In this document: positions 1 through 8,263 of the stretch, one piece after another
Layout: each line of letters opens with the position of its first letter
How positions within the stretch are numbered: position 1 is the first letter of the stretch
NCBI GenBank assembly: GCA_903884235.1
Contig: CAISEB010000040.1
Coordinates: 21,002-85,001 of the forward strand
Length of the DNA stretch: 64,000 nucleotides
Source: an uncultured Pseudomonadota bacterium
Lineage (GTDB): Bacteria > Pseudomonadota > Gammaproteobacteria > Steroidobacterales > Steroidobacteraceae
Reading direction: 5' to 3'
The notes under the pieces: generated by a model
What the model was told of the DNA's origin: nothing
Database searches by the model: none
The model's input: the letters and a program-made list of their open reading frames with translations, nothing else
Program-made: the position numbers and the translations under genes

Positions 1-231
1 GACGACGTCAAGTGCGCCCACGGCGCGACGACCGGCACGCTGGATGAACACATGCTCTTCTACCTGCTGACCCGCGGCCTCGACCGCGAGACTGCGCGCG
101 CGCTGCTGACCTACGCGTTCGTCGAGGACGTGCTCAAGCTGCTCGGCGACGGACCGGTGCGCCAGGCGGTCGAGTCGCGAGCGCTCGCCCGCCTGCCGGC
201 GGCGGCGACGATCCGGGAGTTCGTGGCATGA
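1..231 (+). CDS. sufD: SufD, Fe-S cluster assembly (C-terminal part)
   Basis: The window opens inside this gene; the last 76 codons are visible. They carry the DDVKCAHGAT-G-LDE stretch and the FVEDVL helix typical of the C-terminus of SufB/SufD proteins. SufD is a scaffold subunit of the SufBCD complex that assembles Fe-S clusters in the cytoplasm. The next gene being sufS argues for SufD rather than SufB, since sufD-sufS is the usual order. The stop codon overlaps the sufS start (ATGA at 228-231), indicating translational coupling. sufB and sufC presumably lie just left of the window. Confidence 0.9.
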   Translation, partial: DDVKCAHGATTGTLDEHMLFYLLTRGLDRETARALLTYAFVEDVLKLLGDGPVRQAVESRALARLPAAATIREFVA

Positions 232-1472
232 GCGCCGCACCCGCGCACCCCGTGCCGCTCGACATCGAGCGGCTGCGAGCGGACTTCCCGATCCTGTCGC
301 AGCGGATCAATGGGCAGCCCCTCGCCTACCTCGACAACGGCGCATCGGCGCAGCGACCGCTCGCCGTGATCGAGGCGGAGCGCAACTACGCCGAGACGAT
401 GCATGCCAACGTGCACCGTGGCGTGCATACGCTGTCGCAGCGCGCGACCGACGCGTTCGAGGCGGCCCGCGAGAGGGTCCGGCGCTTCATCCATGCCCGC
501 TCCACGCGCGAGGTGATCTTCACCAAGGGCACGACCGAATCGATCAACCTGGTCGCGCACTCGTTCCTGCGCCCGCGGGTGAAACCCGGCGACGAAATCC
601 TCATCACCTGGCTCGAACACCACGCGAACATCGTGCCGTGGCAGCTTGCGTGCGAAGCCACCGGGGCAGTACTGAAGGTCGCGCCGATCGACCGCAACGG
701 CGAGCTCGACCTCGACGCGTTCCGCGCCCTGCTGTCGGATCGCACGCGCCTCGTGGCGACCGCCCATGTCTCGAACGCGCTCGGCACGGTGCTGCCGGTG
801 CGCGAGATCGTCGCGCTGGCGCACGCGCGCGGCGTGCCCGTGCTGCTGGATGGCGCGCAGGCGATTCCCCACTTCGCGCTCGACGTGCAGGCACTCGACT
901 GCGACTTCTATGCGTTCTCCGGCCACAAGCTCTACGGCCCGGACGGTATCGGCGTGTTGTACGGGCGCGAATCGCTGCTCGAGTCGATGCCGCCCTGGCA
1001 GGGCGGCGGCGACATGATCCTGTCGGTGAGCTTCGCGGGCACGACCTACAACCAGCTGCCGTTCAAGTTCGAGGCGGGCACGCCGCACATGTCCGGTGCC
1101 GTCGGCCTCGCCGCCGCGATCGACTACGTCGACGCGATCGGACTCGATCGCATCGCTGCATGGGAGGCCGACCTGCTGCAGTACGCAACGACGAAGCTGG
1201 CCCAGATCGAGGACCTGCGGATCATCGGCACCGCCCGCGACAAGGCCAGCCTTGTCTCCTTCGTCGTCGCCGGCGTGCACCCGCACGACATCGGCACGAT
1301 CCTCGACCAGCACGGCATCGCGATCCGCACCGGCCACCACTGCGCGATGCCGGCGATCGAGTTCATGGGCGTGCCGGCAACCGCGCGCGCCTCGTTCGCC
1401 TTCTATAACACGCGCGCGGAAATCGACCGGCTGGCCGACGCCGTCCGCTCGGCGCGCGACATGTTCCGCTGA
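228..1472 (+). CDS. sufS: SufS cysteine desulfurase
   Basis: PLP-dependent enzyme of 414 residues that removes sulfur from cysteine as a persulfide for Fe-S cluster assembly. The PLP lysine sits in SGHKLYGP (about Lys234) and the catalytic cysteine in TGHHCAMP (about Cys372), the pattern of group II desulfurases (SufS/CsdA). Length is normal for the family. The start is fixed by the ATGA overlap with sufD; sufU follows after 10 bases. The sulfur acceptor is likely the adjacent SufU, because no sufE is seen here. Confidence 0.96.
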   Translation: MSAAPAHPVPLDIERLRADFPILSQRINGQPLAYLDNGASAQRPLAVIEAERNYAETMHANVHRGVHTLSQRATDAFEAARERVRRFIHARSTREVIFTKGTTESINLVAHSFLRPRVKPGDEILITWLEHHANIVPWQLACEATGAVLKVAPIDRNGELDLDAFRALLSDRTRLVATAHVSNALGTVLPVREIVALAHARGVPVLLDGAQAIPHFALDVQALDCDFYAFSGHKLYGPDGIGVLYGRESLLESMPPWQGGGDMILSVSFAGTTYNQLPFKFEAGTPHMSGAVGLAAAIDYVDAIGLDRIAAWEADLLQYATTKLAQIEDLRIIGTARDKASLVSFVVAGVHPHDIGTILDQHGIAIRTGHHCAMPAIEFMGVPATARASFAFYNTRAEIDRLADAVRSARDMFR

Positions 1473-1482
1473 CAGGCTAGCC

Positions 1483-1926
1483 ATGGACCTCAAGGACCTC
1501 TCCCGCGACGTCATCCTCGACCACAACAAGCGGCCGCGGAATTTCGGTCGCCTCGAGCCGCCCGCGCACGAGGCGCGCGGCCATAATCCGCTGTGCGGCG
1601 ACCAGCTGACCGTGTACGCGGTCCTCGAGGGCGACGTCGTCAAGGACGTGCGCTTCGACGGCAGCGGCTGCGCGATCTCGGTCGCCTCCGCCTCGCTGAT
1701 GACCGAGGCGGTCAAGGGCAAGACGCGGGCGGAGGCCGAGCACCTGTACGCGGCGATCCACGACCTGCTGACGCGCGCCGATGCGCCTTCCCTGCCTGAG
1801 CTTGGCAAGCTCGCCGCGCTCGGTGGCGTCCGTGAATTCCCGGCCCGCGTGAAGTGCGCGAGCCTGTGCTGGCACACGCTGCATGCGGCGCTCGAGGGCG
1901 CGGCCGCACCGGTGTCGACCGAATAA
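1483..1926 (+). CDS. sufU: SufU-type Fe-S assembly protein
   Basis: 147-residue IscU/SufU-fold protein. Three conserved cysteines are visible: NPLCGD (Cys38), GSGCAIS (Cys63) and RVKC (Cys125), the zinc/cluster ligands of the family. An additional cysteine three residues after the last one (KCASLC) is not part of the usual triad. The extended spacing between the second and third cysteines, absent from IscU, points to SufU. In SufU-containing systems this protein receives persulfide from SufS. The ATG at 1483 gives the standard N-terminus (LSRDVILDHNKRPRN). Co-transcribed with sufS (10-base gap) and sufT (16-base gap). Confidence 0.93.
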   Translation: MDLKDLSRDVILDHNKRPRNFGRLEPPAHEARGHNPLCGDQLTVYAVLEGDVVKDVRFDGSGCAISVASASLMTEAVKGKTRAEAEHLYAAIHDLLTRADAPSLPELGKLAALGGVREFPARVKCASLCWHTLHAALEGAAAPVSTE

Positions 1927-1942
1927 CCACGCGAGCGAACAG

Positions 1943-2494
1943 ATGAGACACCAGGATAGAGACCCGTTCGTGGTCAGCGAGGACGTCAAGGCCGTGCTCG
2001 TGCCGGCCGGCATCGAGGTGAAGCTACGCGTCGGCAGCGTCGGCTACGTCACCCAGTCGCTCGGCGGCAGCTTCACGGTCTACGTGGAAGGGAACCTGTT
2101 CCGCATCGCAGGCGAAGATGCGGCCGCGATCGGCCGGGAACCGCCGAGCAAGATCGAGCTGCCACCCGACGCGACCGATGCCGATGTCGAGCGGCTCGCC
2201 TGGGAGCAGTTGAAGACCTGCTACGACCCGGAGATCCCGGTGAACATCGTCGACCTCGGCCTCATCTACTCCTGCGAGGTCAGCCGCCAGCCGGATGGCA
2301 CGCGCAGCGCCGCGGTCAAGCTGACGCTGACCGCGCCGGGCTGCGGCATGGGCGAGGTCCTCGTGCAGGACGCGAAGGACAAGCTGCTGCAGATCCCCAC
2401 CCTGGTGACCGCCGACGTCGAGCTCGTCTTCGACCCGCCGTGGGACCGGGAGATGATGTCCGAGGCGGCGCGCCTGCAGACGGGGATGATGTGA
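1943..2494 (+). CDS. sufT: SufT-like Fe-S maturation protein (MIP18/DUF59 family)
   Basis: 183-residue protein with an N-terminal extension of about 85 residues and a C-terminal MIP18/DUF59 domain (LKTCYDPEIPVNIVDLGLIY, then LTAPGCGMG with the conserved cysteine). This arrangement matches the SUF-associated protein SufT, which helps mature Fe-S proteins rather than building the cluster. The start chosen is the ATG at 1943, shortly after sufU; a longer in-frame start would overlap sufU and lacks support. The stop overlaps the next gene (GTGA at 2491-2494). Confidence 0.88.
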   Translation: MRHQDRDPFVVSEDVKAVLVPAGIEVKLRVGSVGYVTQSLGGSFTVYVEGNLFRIAGEDAAAIGREPPSKIELPPDATDADVERLAWEQLKTCYDPEIPVNIVDLGLIYSCEVSRQPDGTRSAAVKLTLTAPGCGMGEVLVQDAKDKLLQIPTLVTADVELVFDPPWDREMMSEAARLQTGMM

Positions 2495-2826
2495 GCGCGG
2501 CCGCGCACGGCGACGGCCTCGATTGGATCGACGTCGCACCGGCCGATGACCTCGTCGGCGGCGGCCACCGTGTCTACGAGGCGGACGGCAGGTTCGTCGC
2601 GGTCTACGACGTCGGCGGCGACCTGTATGCGATCGAGGACGTCTGCCCGCACGACGGCAACCCGCTCGCCGACGGTCCCGTCGAAGGCCTCGAGGTCATC
2701 TGCCCGCGACACGGGGCACGCTTCTGCCTGCGCACCGGCGCGGCGCTGTGCCCGCCCGCCTACGAGCCGGTGCAGACCTTCGCCGTCGAGCGCCGGGATG
2801 GACGCCTGCGCATCGGGATCCGCTGA
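2491..2826 (+). CDS. Rieske-type [2Fe-2S] ferredoxin
   Basis: Small soluble protein of 111 residues with the Rieske ligand pattern: CPHDG followed about 18 residues later by CPRHG, giving the two Cys and two His ligands. It resembles NirD/BphF-like ferredoxins found at the end of suf operons. The GTG start overlaps the sufT stop by four bases; an upstream ATG at 2440 lies inside sufT and was rejected. It is probably a redox partner or a client of the Suf system; the electron acceptor cannot be told from sequence. Confidence 0.88.
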   Translation: MSAAAHGDGLDWIDVAPADDLVGGGHRVYEADGRFVAVYDVGGDLYAIEDVCPHDGNPLADGPVEGLEVICPRHGARFCLRTGAALCPPAYEPVQTFAVERRDGRLRIGIR

Positions 2827-2841
2827 GCCCTGGAGGAGCGC

Positions 2842-3342
2842 GTGAAGGAACTGTGGATCCTCCGGCACGCCCACGCGGAACCCTACCGCGACGAGGCGAC
2901 TGACTTCGAGCGCCGGCTGGACAGCCGCGGCCAGGCGGAGGCCGCCGCGATCGGGCGCCTCTGCGCTGCGCTGCACCTCGACTTCGAATACATCGTCGCC
3001 AGCCCTGCAGCGCGCACCCTCGCGACCGCGAGGGCCGTCGCGAGCGGCATCGGTGCCGGCAAGCCGCAGTTCCTGGAGAACCCGGCGATCTACCTCGCCG
3101 ATCGTCGCGCGCTCGCCGCCATCATCCGCGCGCTGCCAACCGGCTGCAGCCGTGCGCTGATCGTCGGCCACAATCCAGGCATCAGCCGGCTCGCGCACTG
3201 GGCGACCTCGGACGAGCGCATCGGGGAGCTTCGTCCCGCGACGCTCGTCGGCACCCGCGCCGACCTCGGCCAGTGGGCCGACGCCGGCGAGGGCCTGTTC
3301 GAGCGGCTGCGGATCCTGCGCCCCGAGGATGCCGCGCTCTAA
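2842..3342 (+). CDS. sixA: SixA-type phosphohistidine phosphatase
   Basis: 166-residue histidine phosphatase domain protein. The catalytic RHA motif is in LRHAHAEPYRD near the N-terminus and the second conserved histidine in IVGHNPGI. This is the SixA layout; SixA removes phosphate from histidine residues of phosphotransfer or PTS proteins. GTG start with a good ribosome site (TGGAGGAG, 2831-2838). It ends convergent with putA, overlapping it by four bases. The link to the suf operon is positional only. Confidence 0.85.
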   Translation: MKELWILRHAHAEPYRDEATDFERRLDSRGQAEAAAIGRLCAALHLDFEYIVASPAARTLATARAVASGIGAGKPQFLENPAIYLADRRALAAIIRALPTGCSRALIVGHNPGISRLAHWATSDERIGELRPATLVGTRADLGQWADAGEGLFERLRILRPEDAAL

Positions 3343-6300
3343 CCTCCGAGCGCGAGTAGCGAGGCGTTGCCGCCGACCGCCGCCGTGTTGATGGTCAGCG
3401 TCTGCTCGCTCGCGAAGCGATACAGGTAGTGCGGGCCGCCGGCCTTCGGCCCGGTGCCGGACAGGCCATTGCCGCCGAACGGCTGGACGCCGACCACGGC
3501 ACCGATCATGTTGCGATTCACGTAGACGTTGCCAGCGCGCGCCCGCGAACGGATGCGCGCGACGGTCGAGTCGATGCGCGTATGGATTCCGAGCGTGAGG
3601 CCGTAGCCCGTGGCGTTGATGGCGTCGACGAGTGCGTCGAGCTCCTTCGCCTTCCAGCGCAGCACGTGCAGCACCGGGCCGAACACCTCGCGCTTCAGGA
3701 CCTCGAGCGAGGGGATCTCCACCGCGAGGGGCGCGCAATAGGTCCCCGTGGCGATGCCGGCGGGCAACGCGCCGCGGTGGGACCAGCTCGCACCCTTCAC
3801 GATGGCGGCGGCATGAGACTCGATGCTGGCCAGCGCCTCGGCATCGATGACGGGACCGACGTCCGTGTCGAGCAGTGCCGGATCACCGACCTTGAGCTCC
3901 TGCATCGCACCGGCGAGCAGCGTCTCGACCCGGTCGGCGATGTCCTCCTGCACGCACAGGATGCGCAGCGCCGAGCAACGCTGGCCGGCGCTGCCGAAGG
4001 CCGACATCACCGCATCGTTGACGACCTGCTCCGGCAGGGCCGAGCTGTCGACGATCATCGCGTTCTGCCCGCCCGTCTCGGCGATCAGCGTCGCGATGGG
4101 ACCGGGCCGGTTGGCGAGCGCGCGCTGGATCGCGCTCGCGGTCTCGTTGGAACCCGTGAACGCAACACCGGCGACTCGCGGATCGGCGGTCAGCAGGGAG
4201 CCGACCTTCGCGCCATCCCCGGGCAGGAACTGCAGGACTGCGGCCGGCACGCCTGCGCCGTGCAACAGCTCCGTTGCCAGCATGGCGACCAGCGGCGTCT
4301 GCTCCGCCGGCTTCGCGAGCACGGTGTTGCCCGCCGCGAGCGCCGCGGCGACCTGGCCGGTATAGATCGCGAGCGGGAAGTTCCAGGGACTGATGCAGAC
4401 GAACACGCCCTTGCCGCGCAGCAACAGCTCGTTGCTCTCGCCCGTCGGTCCCGGCAGCGGCTGGCTGCGGCCGAAATCGAGCCTGGCGCGGTGCGCGTAG
4501 TAGCGCAGGAAGTCCACGGCCTCGCGGATCTCCGCGATGGCGTCGCCGAACGTCTTGCCGGCCTCCGCGACCAAAAGCGAGACGAACGCATCGCGCTCGC
4601 GCTCGAAGGCATCGGCGGCGCGTTCGAGCACCACCGCGCGATCGGCCGCCGCAACGCCATCCCAGCCCGGGAACGCCGCCGACGCCGCCGTAAGCGCGGC
4701 GCCGACCTCGTCCGCGGAGGCCGTGACGACGACGCCGACGACGCTGCCGTCACTCGGGCTCCGGACCGGCTCGCCGCGGGCGGCGAGGGCCGCCGCCTTC
4801 GGGCGTTCACGTCCGGCGACGAGCGGATACGCGACGCGGGCGGCGGCGCGCGCAGCGCTTACGCCATGCGCCAGCGTGGCGAGCGCCGCGCCATCGGCGA
4901 GGTTGAGGCCCTGGGAATTCGGGCGCTCGGTCCCGAAGATGCGCGCCGGCAGCGGAATGCGCGGATGGGGAATCGTCGCGAGGCCTTCCACGAAGGCGAC
5001 CGGATCGGCCGCGATCTCGCTCGCCGGCAGGCGCGCGTCGACGATGCGGTTCACGAACGAGGTATTCGCACCGTTCTCGAGCAGCCGTCGAACCAGGTAC
5101 GGGAGCAGGTCCTCGTGGGAGCCGACCGGCGCATAGACGCGGCACGGGGCGTTCTCGCGCGCGGGATCGGTGACGAGTCCATACAGCTCCTCGCCCATGC
5201 CATGCAGGCGCTGGAACTCGAATGCGCGGCCGCGCACGCGGGCCATGTGCAGGATGCTCGCGACCGTGTGCGCATTGTGCGTGGCGAACTGCGGGTAGAT
5301 CACGTCCGGCGCATCCAGCAGCAGGCTCGCGCAGGCAAGGTAGGCGACGTCCGTGCACTGCTTGCGGGTGAACACGGGGTATCCCGGGTGGCCACGCTCC
5401 TGGGCACGCTTGATCTCGCTGTCCCAGTACGCGCCCTTGACGAGGCGCACGTTGAGCCGACGGCCCGCGGCGCGGGCGCGGGTCACGAGCCAGCGGATCG
5501 AGTCCGGCGCGCGCTTCTGGTAGGACTGCACCGCGAGCCCGAACCCCTGCCAGCCGGCGAGCTCGGGCGCATCGAGCACCCGGCCGATCAGCTCCAGCGA
5601 CAGCTCGAGCCGCTCCGACTCCTCGGCGTCGACGGTCAGGGCGATGCCGGCGCGGGCCGCATGCACCGACAGGGCGATGAGCCGCGAGCCGAGCTCGGCA
5701 TGGACGCGCTCGGCGTTGGCGTATTCATAGCGCGGATGCAGTGCCGAGAGCTTCACCGAGATGCTCGGCAGCGCCTCCGGAGCGGTGTCGCGCTGCGCCC
5801 GGGCCACGCGTCCGAGCGCGTCGATGCCGGCGCTGTAGGCGTCGAAGTAGCGATCCGCATCCTTCATCGAGAGCGCCGCCTCGCCGAGCATGTCGAACGA
5901 GTAGCGGTAGCGGGCGTTCGCGCCCTCGGTCGCGCGGGTCATCGCCTCGTCGATCGTGCGGCCCATGACGAACTGGTGGCCGAGGATGCGCATCGCCTGG
6001 CGCATCGCGGTGCGCACCACCGGCTCGCCGACGCGGGCCACGAGATTGCGCACGAATCCGGCGGGATCGCGCTGCGTCGCGCCGTCCGGCTGCACGATGC
6101 GGCCGGTCAGCATCAGGCCCCAGGTCGAGGCATTGACGAACAGCGACCCGTTGTCGAGCAGGTGGGCGGCCCAGTCGCCCGCCTTGATCTTGTCCGCGAT
6201 CAGGCGATCCGCGGTGATCGCGTCCGGGATGCGCAAGAGCGCCTCGGCAAGGCACATCAGGATCACGCCTTCCTGGGAGCTGAGGTCGTACTCTCGTAGC

Positions 6301-6518
6301 AGCGCGTCCATCGCGCCCTTCTGCACCTGAGCGCCGCGCACGCCCTCGACGAGGGCGGCGGCATGTGCGGCGACCTCGGCACGCTCGCGCGGCTCGAGGC
6401 GCGCGAGCGGCAGCAGCTCGCGCAGCACGACGTCCTCGTCCGCCAGCCACAGACGATTGATCGCGGCGGCGTTCGGCCGCTCGAGGGACTCGCCAGCAGG
6501 ACGAATGAACGCACTCAT
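3339..6518 (-). CDS. putA: PutA, bifunctional proline dehydrogenase / P5C dehydrogenase
   Basis: 1059-residue enzyme that oxidises proline to glutamate in two steps, with the intermediate channelled between FAD (PRODH) and NAD (P5CDH) sites. The PRODH barrel covers roughly residues 170-480 (VKLSALHPRYEYA, LNVRLVKGAYWDSE) and the aldehyde dehydrogenase part about 560-1040, with the nucleophile in GSAGQRCSA (about Cys848) and ETGGQNAMIVD before it. There is no N-terminal ribbon-helix-helix DNA-binding domain, so this PutA cannot be its own repressor. The divergent Lrp-type gene at 6618 probably does that job. A strong ribosome site (GGAGGGGGTCC) precedes the ATG. Confidence 0.97.
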   Translation of the reverse strand: MSAFIRPAGESLERPNAAAINRLWLADEDVVLRELLPLARLEPRERAEVAAHAAALVEGVRGAQVQKGAMDALLREYDLSSQEGVILMCLAEALLRIPDAITADRLIADKIKAGDWAAHLLDNGSLFVNASTWGLMLTGRIVQPDGATQRDPAGFVRNLVARVGEPVVRTAMRQAMRILGHQFVMGRTIDEAMTRATEGANARYRYSFDMLGEAALSMKDADRYFDAYSAGIDALGRVARAQRDTAPEALPSISVKLSALHPRYEYANAERVHAELGSRLIALSVHAARAGIALTVDAEESERLELSLELIGRVLDAPELAGWQGFGLAVQSYQKRAPDSIRWLVTRARAAGRRLNVRLVKGAYWDSEIKRAQERGHPGYPVFTRKQCTDVAYLACASLLLDAPDVIYPQFATHNAHTVASILHMARVRGRAFEFQRLHGMGEELYGLVTDPARENAPCRVYAPVGSHEDLLPYLVRRLLENGANTSFVNRIVDARLPASEIAADPVAFVEGLATIPHPRIPLPARIFGTERPNSQGLNLADGAALATLAHGVSAARAAARVAYPLVAGRERPKAAALAARGEPVRSPSDGSVVGVVVTASADEVGAALTAASAAFPGWDGVAAADRAVVLERAADAFERERDAFVSLLVAEAGKTFGDAIAEIREAVDFLRYYAHRARLDFGRSQPLPGPTGESNELLLRGKGVFVCISPWNFPLAIYTGQVAAALAAGNTVLAKPAEQTPLVAMLATELLHGAGVPAAVLQFLPGDGAKVGSLLTADPRVAGVAFTGSNETASAIQRALANRPGPIATLIAETGGQNAMIVDSSALPEQVVNDAVMSAFGSAGQRCSALRILCVQEDIADRVETLLAGAMQELKVGDPALLDTDVGPVIDAEALASIESHAAAIVKGASWSHRGALPAGIATGTYCAPLAVEIPSLEVLKREVFGPVLHVLRWKAKELDALVDAINATGYGLTLGIHTRIDSTVARIRSRARAGNVYVNRNMIGAVVGVQPFGGNGLSGTGPKAGGPHYLYRFASEQTLTINTAAVGGNASLLALGG

Positions 6519-6617
6519 AGGACCCCCTCCATTGATCCATCTACTTTATTGAGTCCTGTGTAGACGCTTTCACTATTTTATGGCGTACTAAACAGACTAA
6601 TCATCTGGAGATGCCCG
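6519..6617. promoter_or_regulatory. putA / Lrp-type regulator divergent promoter region
   Basis: This 99-base gap is strikingly AT-rich compared with its surroundings (for example TTTCACTATTTTATGG at 6569-6584). It must hold both divergent promoters and, by family habit, one or more Lrp-type binding sites. No clean -35/-10 pair could be fixed. A GGAG at 6606-6609 serves the regulator start at 6618. Confidence 0.55.
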
Positions 6618-7088
6618 ATGTCCACGGCTCTCGACCGCACCGACCGGCGTTTGCTGGCATTGCTGCAGGCGGACGGTCGCCTGTCGATTGCCGAGCTTGC
6701 ACGCCAGGTGCACCTGAGCGCGACGCCGTGCCTCGAGCGGGTCCGCCGGCTGGAGCGGGACGGCTACATCCGCGGCTACGCCGCCGATCTCGACCCGGCG
6801 AAGCTCGGCGCCGGCCTGATCGCCTTCGTCGAAGTCCAGCTCGACCGGACGACGCCGGACGTGTTCAACCGCTTCCGGGACGGCGTGATTGGCCTAGATC
6901 CGGTGCAGGAGTGCCACATGGTGGCGGGCGGCTTCGACTACCTGCTGAAGGTCCGCACGGCGGACATGGCCGGCTATCGCCGCTTCCTCGAGGAGCTCGC
7001 GGCACTCGCGGGGATCGAGCAGACGCACACCTACGTCGTCATGGAGGAAGTGAAGTCGACCCGCGCCATCGCGATCGACGAGCGCTGA
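6618..7088 (+). CDS. Lrp/AsnC-family regulator, probably of putA
   Basis: 156-residue protein: an N-terminal AsnC winged helix (LDRTDRRLLALLQADGRLSIAELARQV, residues about 5-60, recognition helix around LSATPCLERVRRLE) followed by the RAM/ligand-binding domain (about 75-150, ECHMVAGGFDYLLKV). Divergent from putA across 99 bases, the arrangement of PutR/BkdR-type activators that respond to an amino acid, here presumably proline. ATG at 6618 is preceded by GGAG with 8-base spacing; an ATG seven bases upstream is in another frame. Confidence 0.9.
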   Translation: MSTALDRTDRRLLALLQADGRLSIAELARQVHLSATPCLERVRRLERDGYIRGYAADLDPAKLGAGLIAFVEVQLDRTTPDVFNRFRDGVIGLDPVQECHMVAGGFDYLLKVRTADMAGYRRFLEELAALAGIEQTHTYVVMEEVKSTRAIAIDER

Positions 7089-7138
7089 CGCCCGGACCGG
7101 GTACGATCGGGCATCCCGACCGCCGCGCAGAGCACACC

Positions 7139-7546
7139 ATGGCACCCGATCCCCTCCGCGAGTGGCATCGCATCGTCGCGACCGGCGACGCCAGCGCCAT
7201 CCCCGCGCTGCTCGCCGCGGACGTCACGTTCCACTCGCCTGTTGTGCACACCCCGCAGCGCGGCGCGGCGGTCACGGCTGGATATCTCGGCGCGGCACTG
7301 CAGGTATTCTGCAACGACTCGTTCACCTACGTCCGCGAGTTTCGTGGCGATCGAAGCGCGGTGCTCGAGTTCGTGGTCCAGATCGATGGCATCTACGTCA
7401 ACGGCGTCGACATGATCGCCTGGAACGAAGCCGGGCTCATCGCCGACTTCAAGGTCCTGCTGCGCCCGCTCAAGGCGGTCAACCTGATCCACGCGAAGAT
7501 GGGGGCCCTGCTCGCGGCGCAGCCCCGGCACGCGCCGCGCGCTTGA
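7139..7546 (+). CDS. NTF2-like (SnoaL-fold) protein, function unknown
   Basis: 135 residues with the sequence character of an NTF2-like cone: an N-terminal helix (PLREWHRIVATGDASAIPALLAADVTFHSPVV), a Tyr/Phe-rich middle and a C-terminal strand ending in FKVLLRPLKAVN. Such proteins are small ligand-binding or isomerase-like folds and the substrate cannot be deduced. It follows the Lrp-type gene by 50 bases on the same strand and could be read through from it. The ATG start gives a compact domain. Confidence 0.7.
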   Translation: MAPDPLREWHRIVATGDASAIPALLAADVTFHSPVVHTPQRGAAVTAGYLGAALQVFCNDSFTYVREFRGDRSAVLEFVVQIDGIYVNGVDMIAWNEAGLIADFKVLLRPLKAVNLIHAKMGALLAAQPRHAPRA

Positions 7547-7585
7547 GTCGCGCCGAGCGCCGGTCGAAGCCGCGTACACAGCAGA

Positions 7586-7604
7586 TACTTTATGTTTCAA
7601 AGTA
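7586..7604. promoter_or_regulatory. Inverted repeat TACTTT-N7-AAAGTA (putative operator, copy 1)
   Basis: Perfect 6-base arms (7586-7591 and 7599-7604) around a 7-base AT-rich centre, ending two bases before the -35 hexamer at 7606. The same core ACTTT-N7-AAAGT recurs at 8697-8713, after the regulator gene. The position at the promoter suggests a repressor site, most simply for the winged-helix protein encoded at 8256. Confidence 0.6.
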
Positions 7605-7605
7605 C

Positions 7606-7634
7606 TTGCACGGTGCGCCCGACGCTCCTACAAT
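7606..7634 (+). promoter_or_regulatory. Sigma70-type promoter for the membrane protein / regulator unit
   Basis: -35 TTGCAC (7606-7611), 17-base spacer, -10 TACAAT (7629-7634). Both hexamers are close to consensus and stand out in this GC-rich background. The start codon at 7664 lies about 30 bases downstream of the -10. Confidence 0.7.
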
Positions 7635-7663
7635 CGAAGCACGGACCCTCGGAGCATCACCCC

Positions 7664-8263
7664 GTGGCAGCCAGCCCCCGCCCGTCGCCAACCGCCCTGC
7701 ATGACCGCGCCGCGGACGACCTCCGCTTCATCCGCGAGACGATGCAGCGCGCCGTCGCCTTCACGGCGCTGTCCGGCTTCGGCTTCATCCTCGTCGGGCT
7801 CGGCGCGATCGCGACGGCCGCCACCACGAGCCGTATCGACTCGCCAACCGCGCGGCTGCTGTTGTGGCTCTGCGACGCGCTCTTGTCGGTCGCCGTCGGG
7901 TCCGCGATGACCGCGATCAAGGCACGCCGCGCCGGGCAATTCGCGTGGCGTGGACCGCTGCGGAAGTTCGCCGCGAGCCTCGCGCCCGCACTGGTCGCGG
8001 GCGCGGCGCTGACGGCCGTGCTCGCCGGTCGCGGCGACTTCGACGACCTGCCCTGCGTGTGGTTGCTCTGCTACGGCGCCGGCCTCGCCGCGGCCGGCGC
8101 GTTCTCGGTCCGCGTCGTGCCGGTGATGGGATGGAGCTTCGTCGCGGTCGGCCTGTCGGCTGCCGCATTCGGCCCGCGCGGCGGCGAGGTCGCCATGCTG
8201 CTCGGCTTCGGCGTACTGCATGTCGCGTTCGGGGCCGTGATCATGCGGAGGTACGGTGGCTGA
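7664..8263 (+). CDS. Conserved integral membrane protein paired with the regulator
   Basis: 199 residues if the GTG at 7664 is used. A longer in-frame ATG at 7592 lies inside the putative operator and upstream of the promoter, so it was rejected. About 25-30 polar residues are followed by five or six hydrophobic segments (AFTALSGFGFILVGLGAIA, LLLWLCDALLSVAVG, LAPALVAGAALTAVLAG, VWLLCYGAGLAAAGAF, VAMLLGFGVLHVAFGAVI). No catalytic motif. Proteins of this shape often sit beside a winged-helix regulator. It overlaps the regulator start by eight bases, so the two are likely translated together. Confidence 0.75.
   Translation: MAASPRPSPTALHDRAADDLRFIRETMQRAVAFTALSGFGFILVGLGAIATAATTSRIDSPTARLLLWLCDALLSVAVGSAMTAIKARRAGQFAWRGPLRKFAASLAPALVAGAALTAVLAGRGDFDDLPCVWLLCYGAGLAAAGAFSVRVVPVMGWSFVAVGLSAAAFGPRGGEVAMLLGFGVLHVAFGAVIMRRYGG

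Noticed and set aside
3429..6299. 956-codon open frame on the plus strand
   Set aside because: It is antisense to putA, which has complete domain motifs; the frame is an artefact of high GC with few stop codons and its translation is Arg/His-rich without domain marks.
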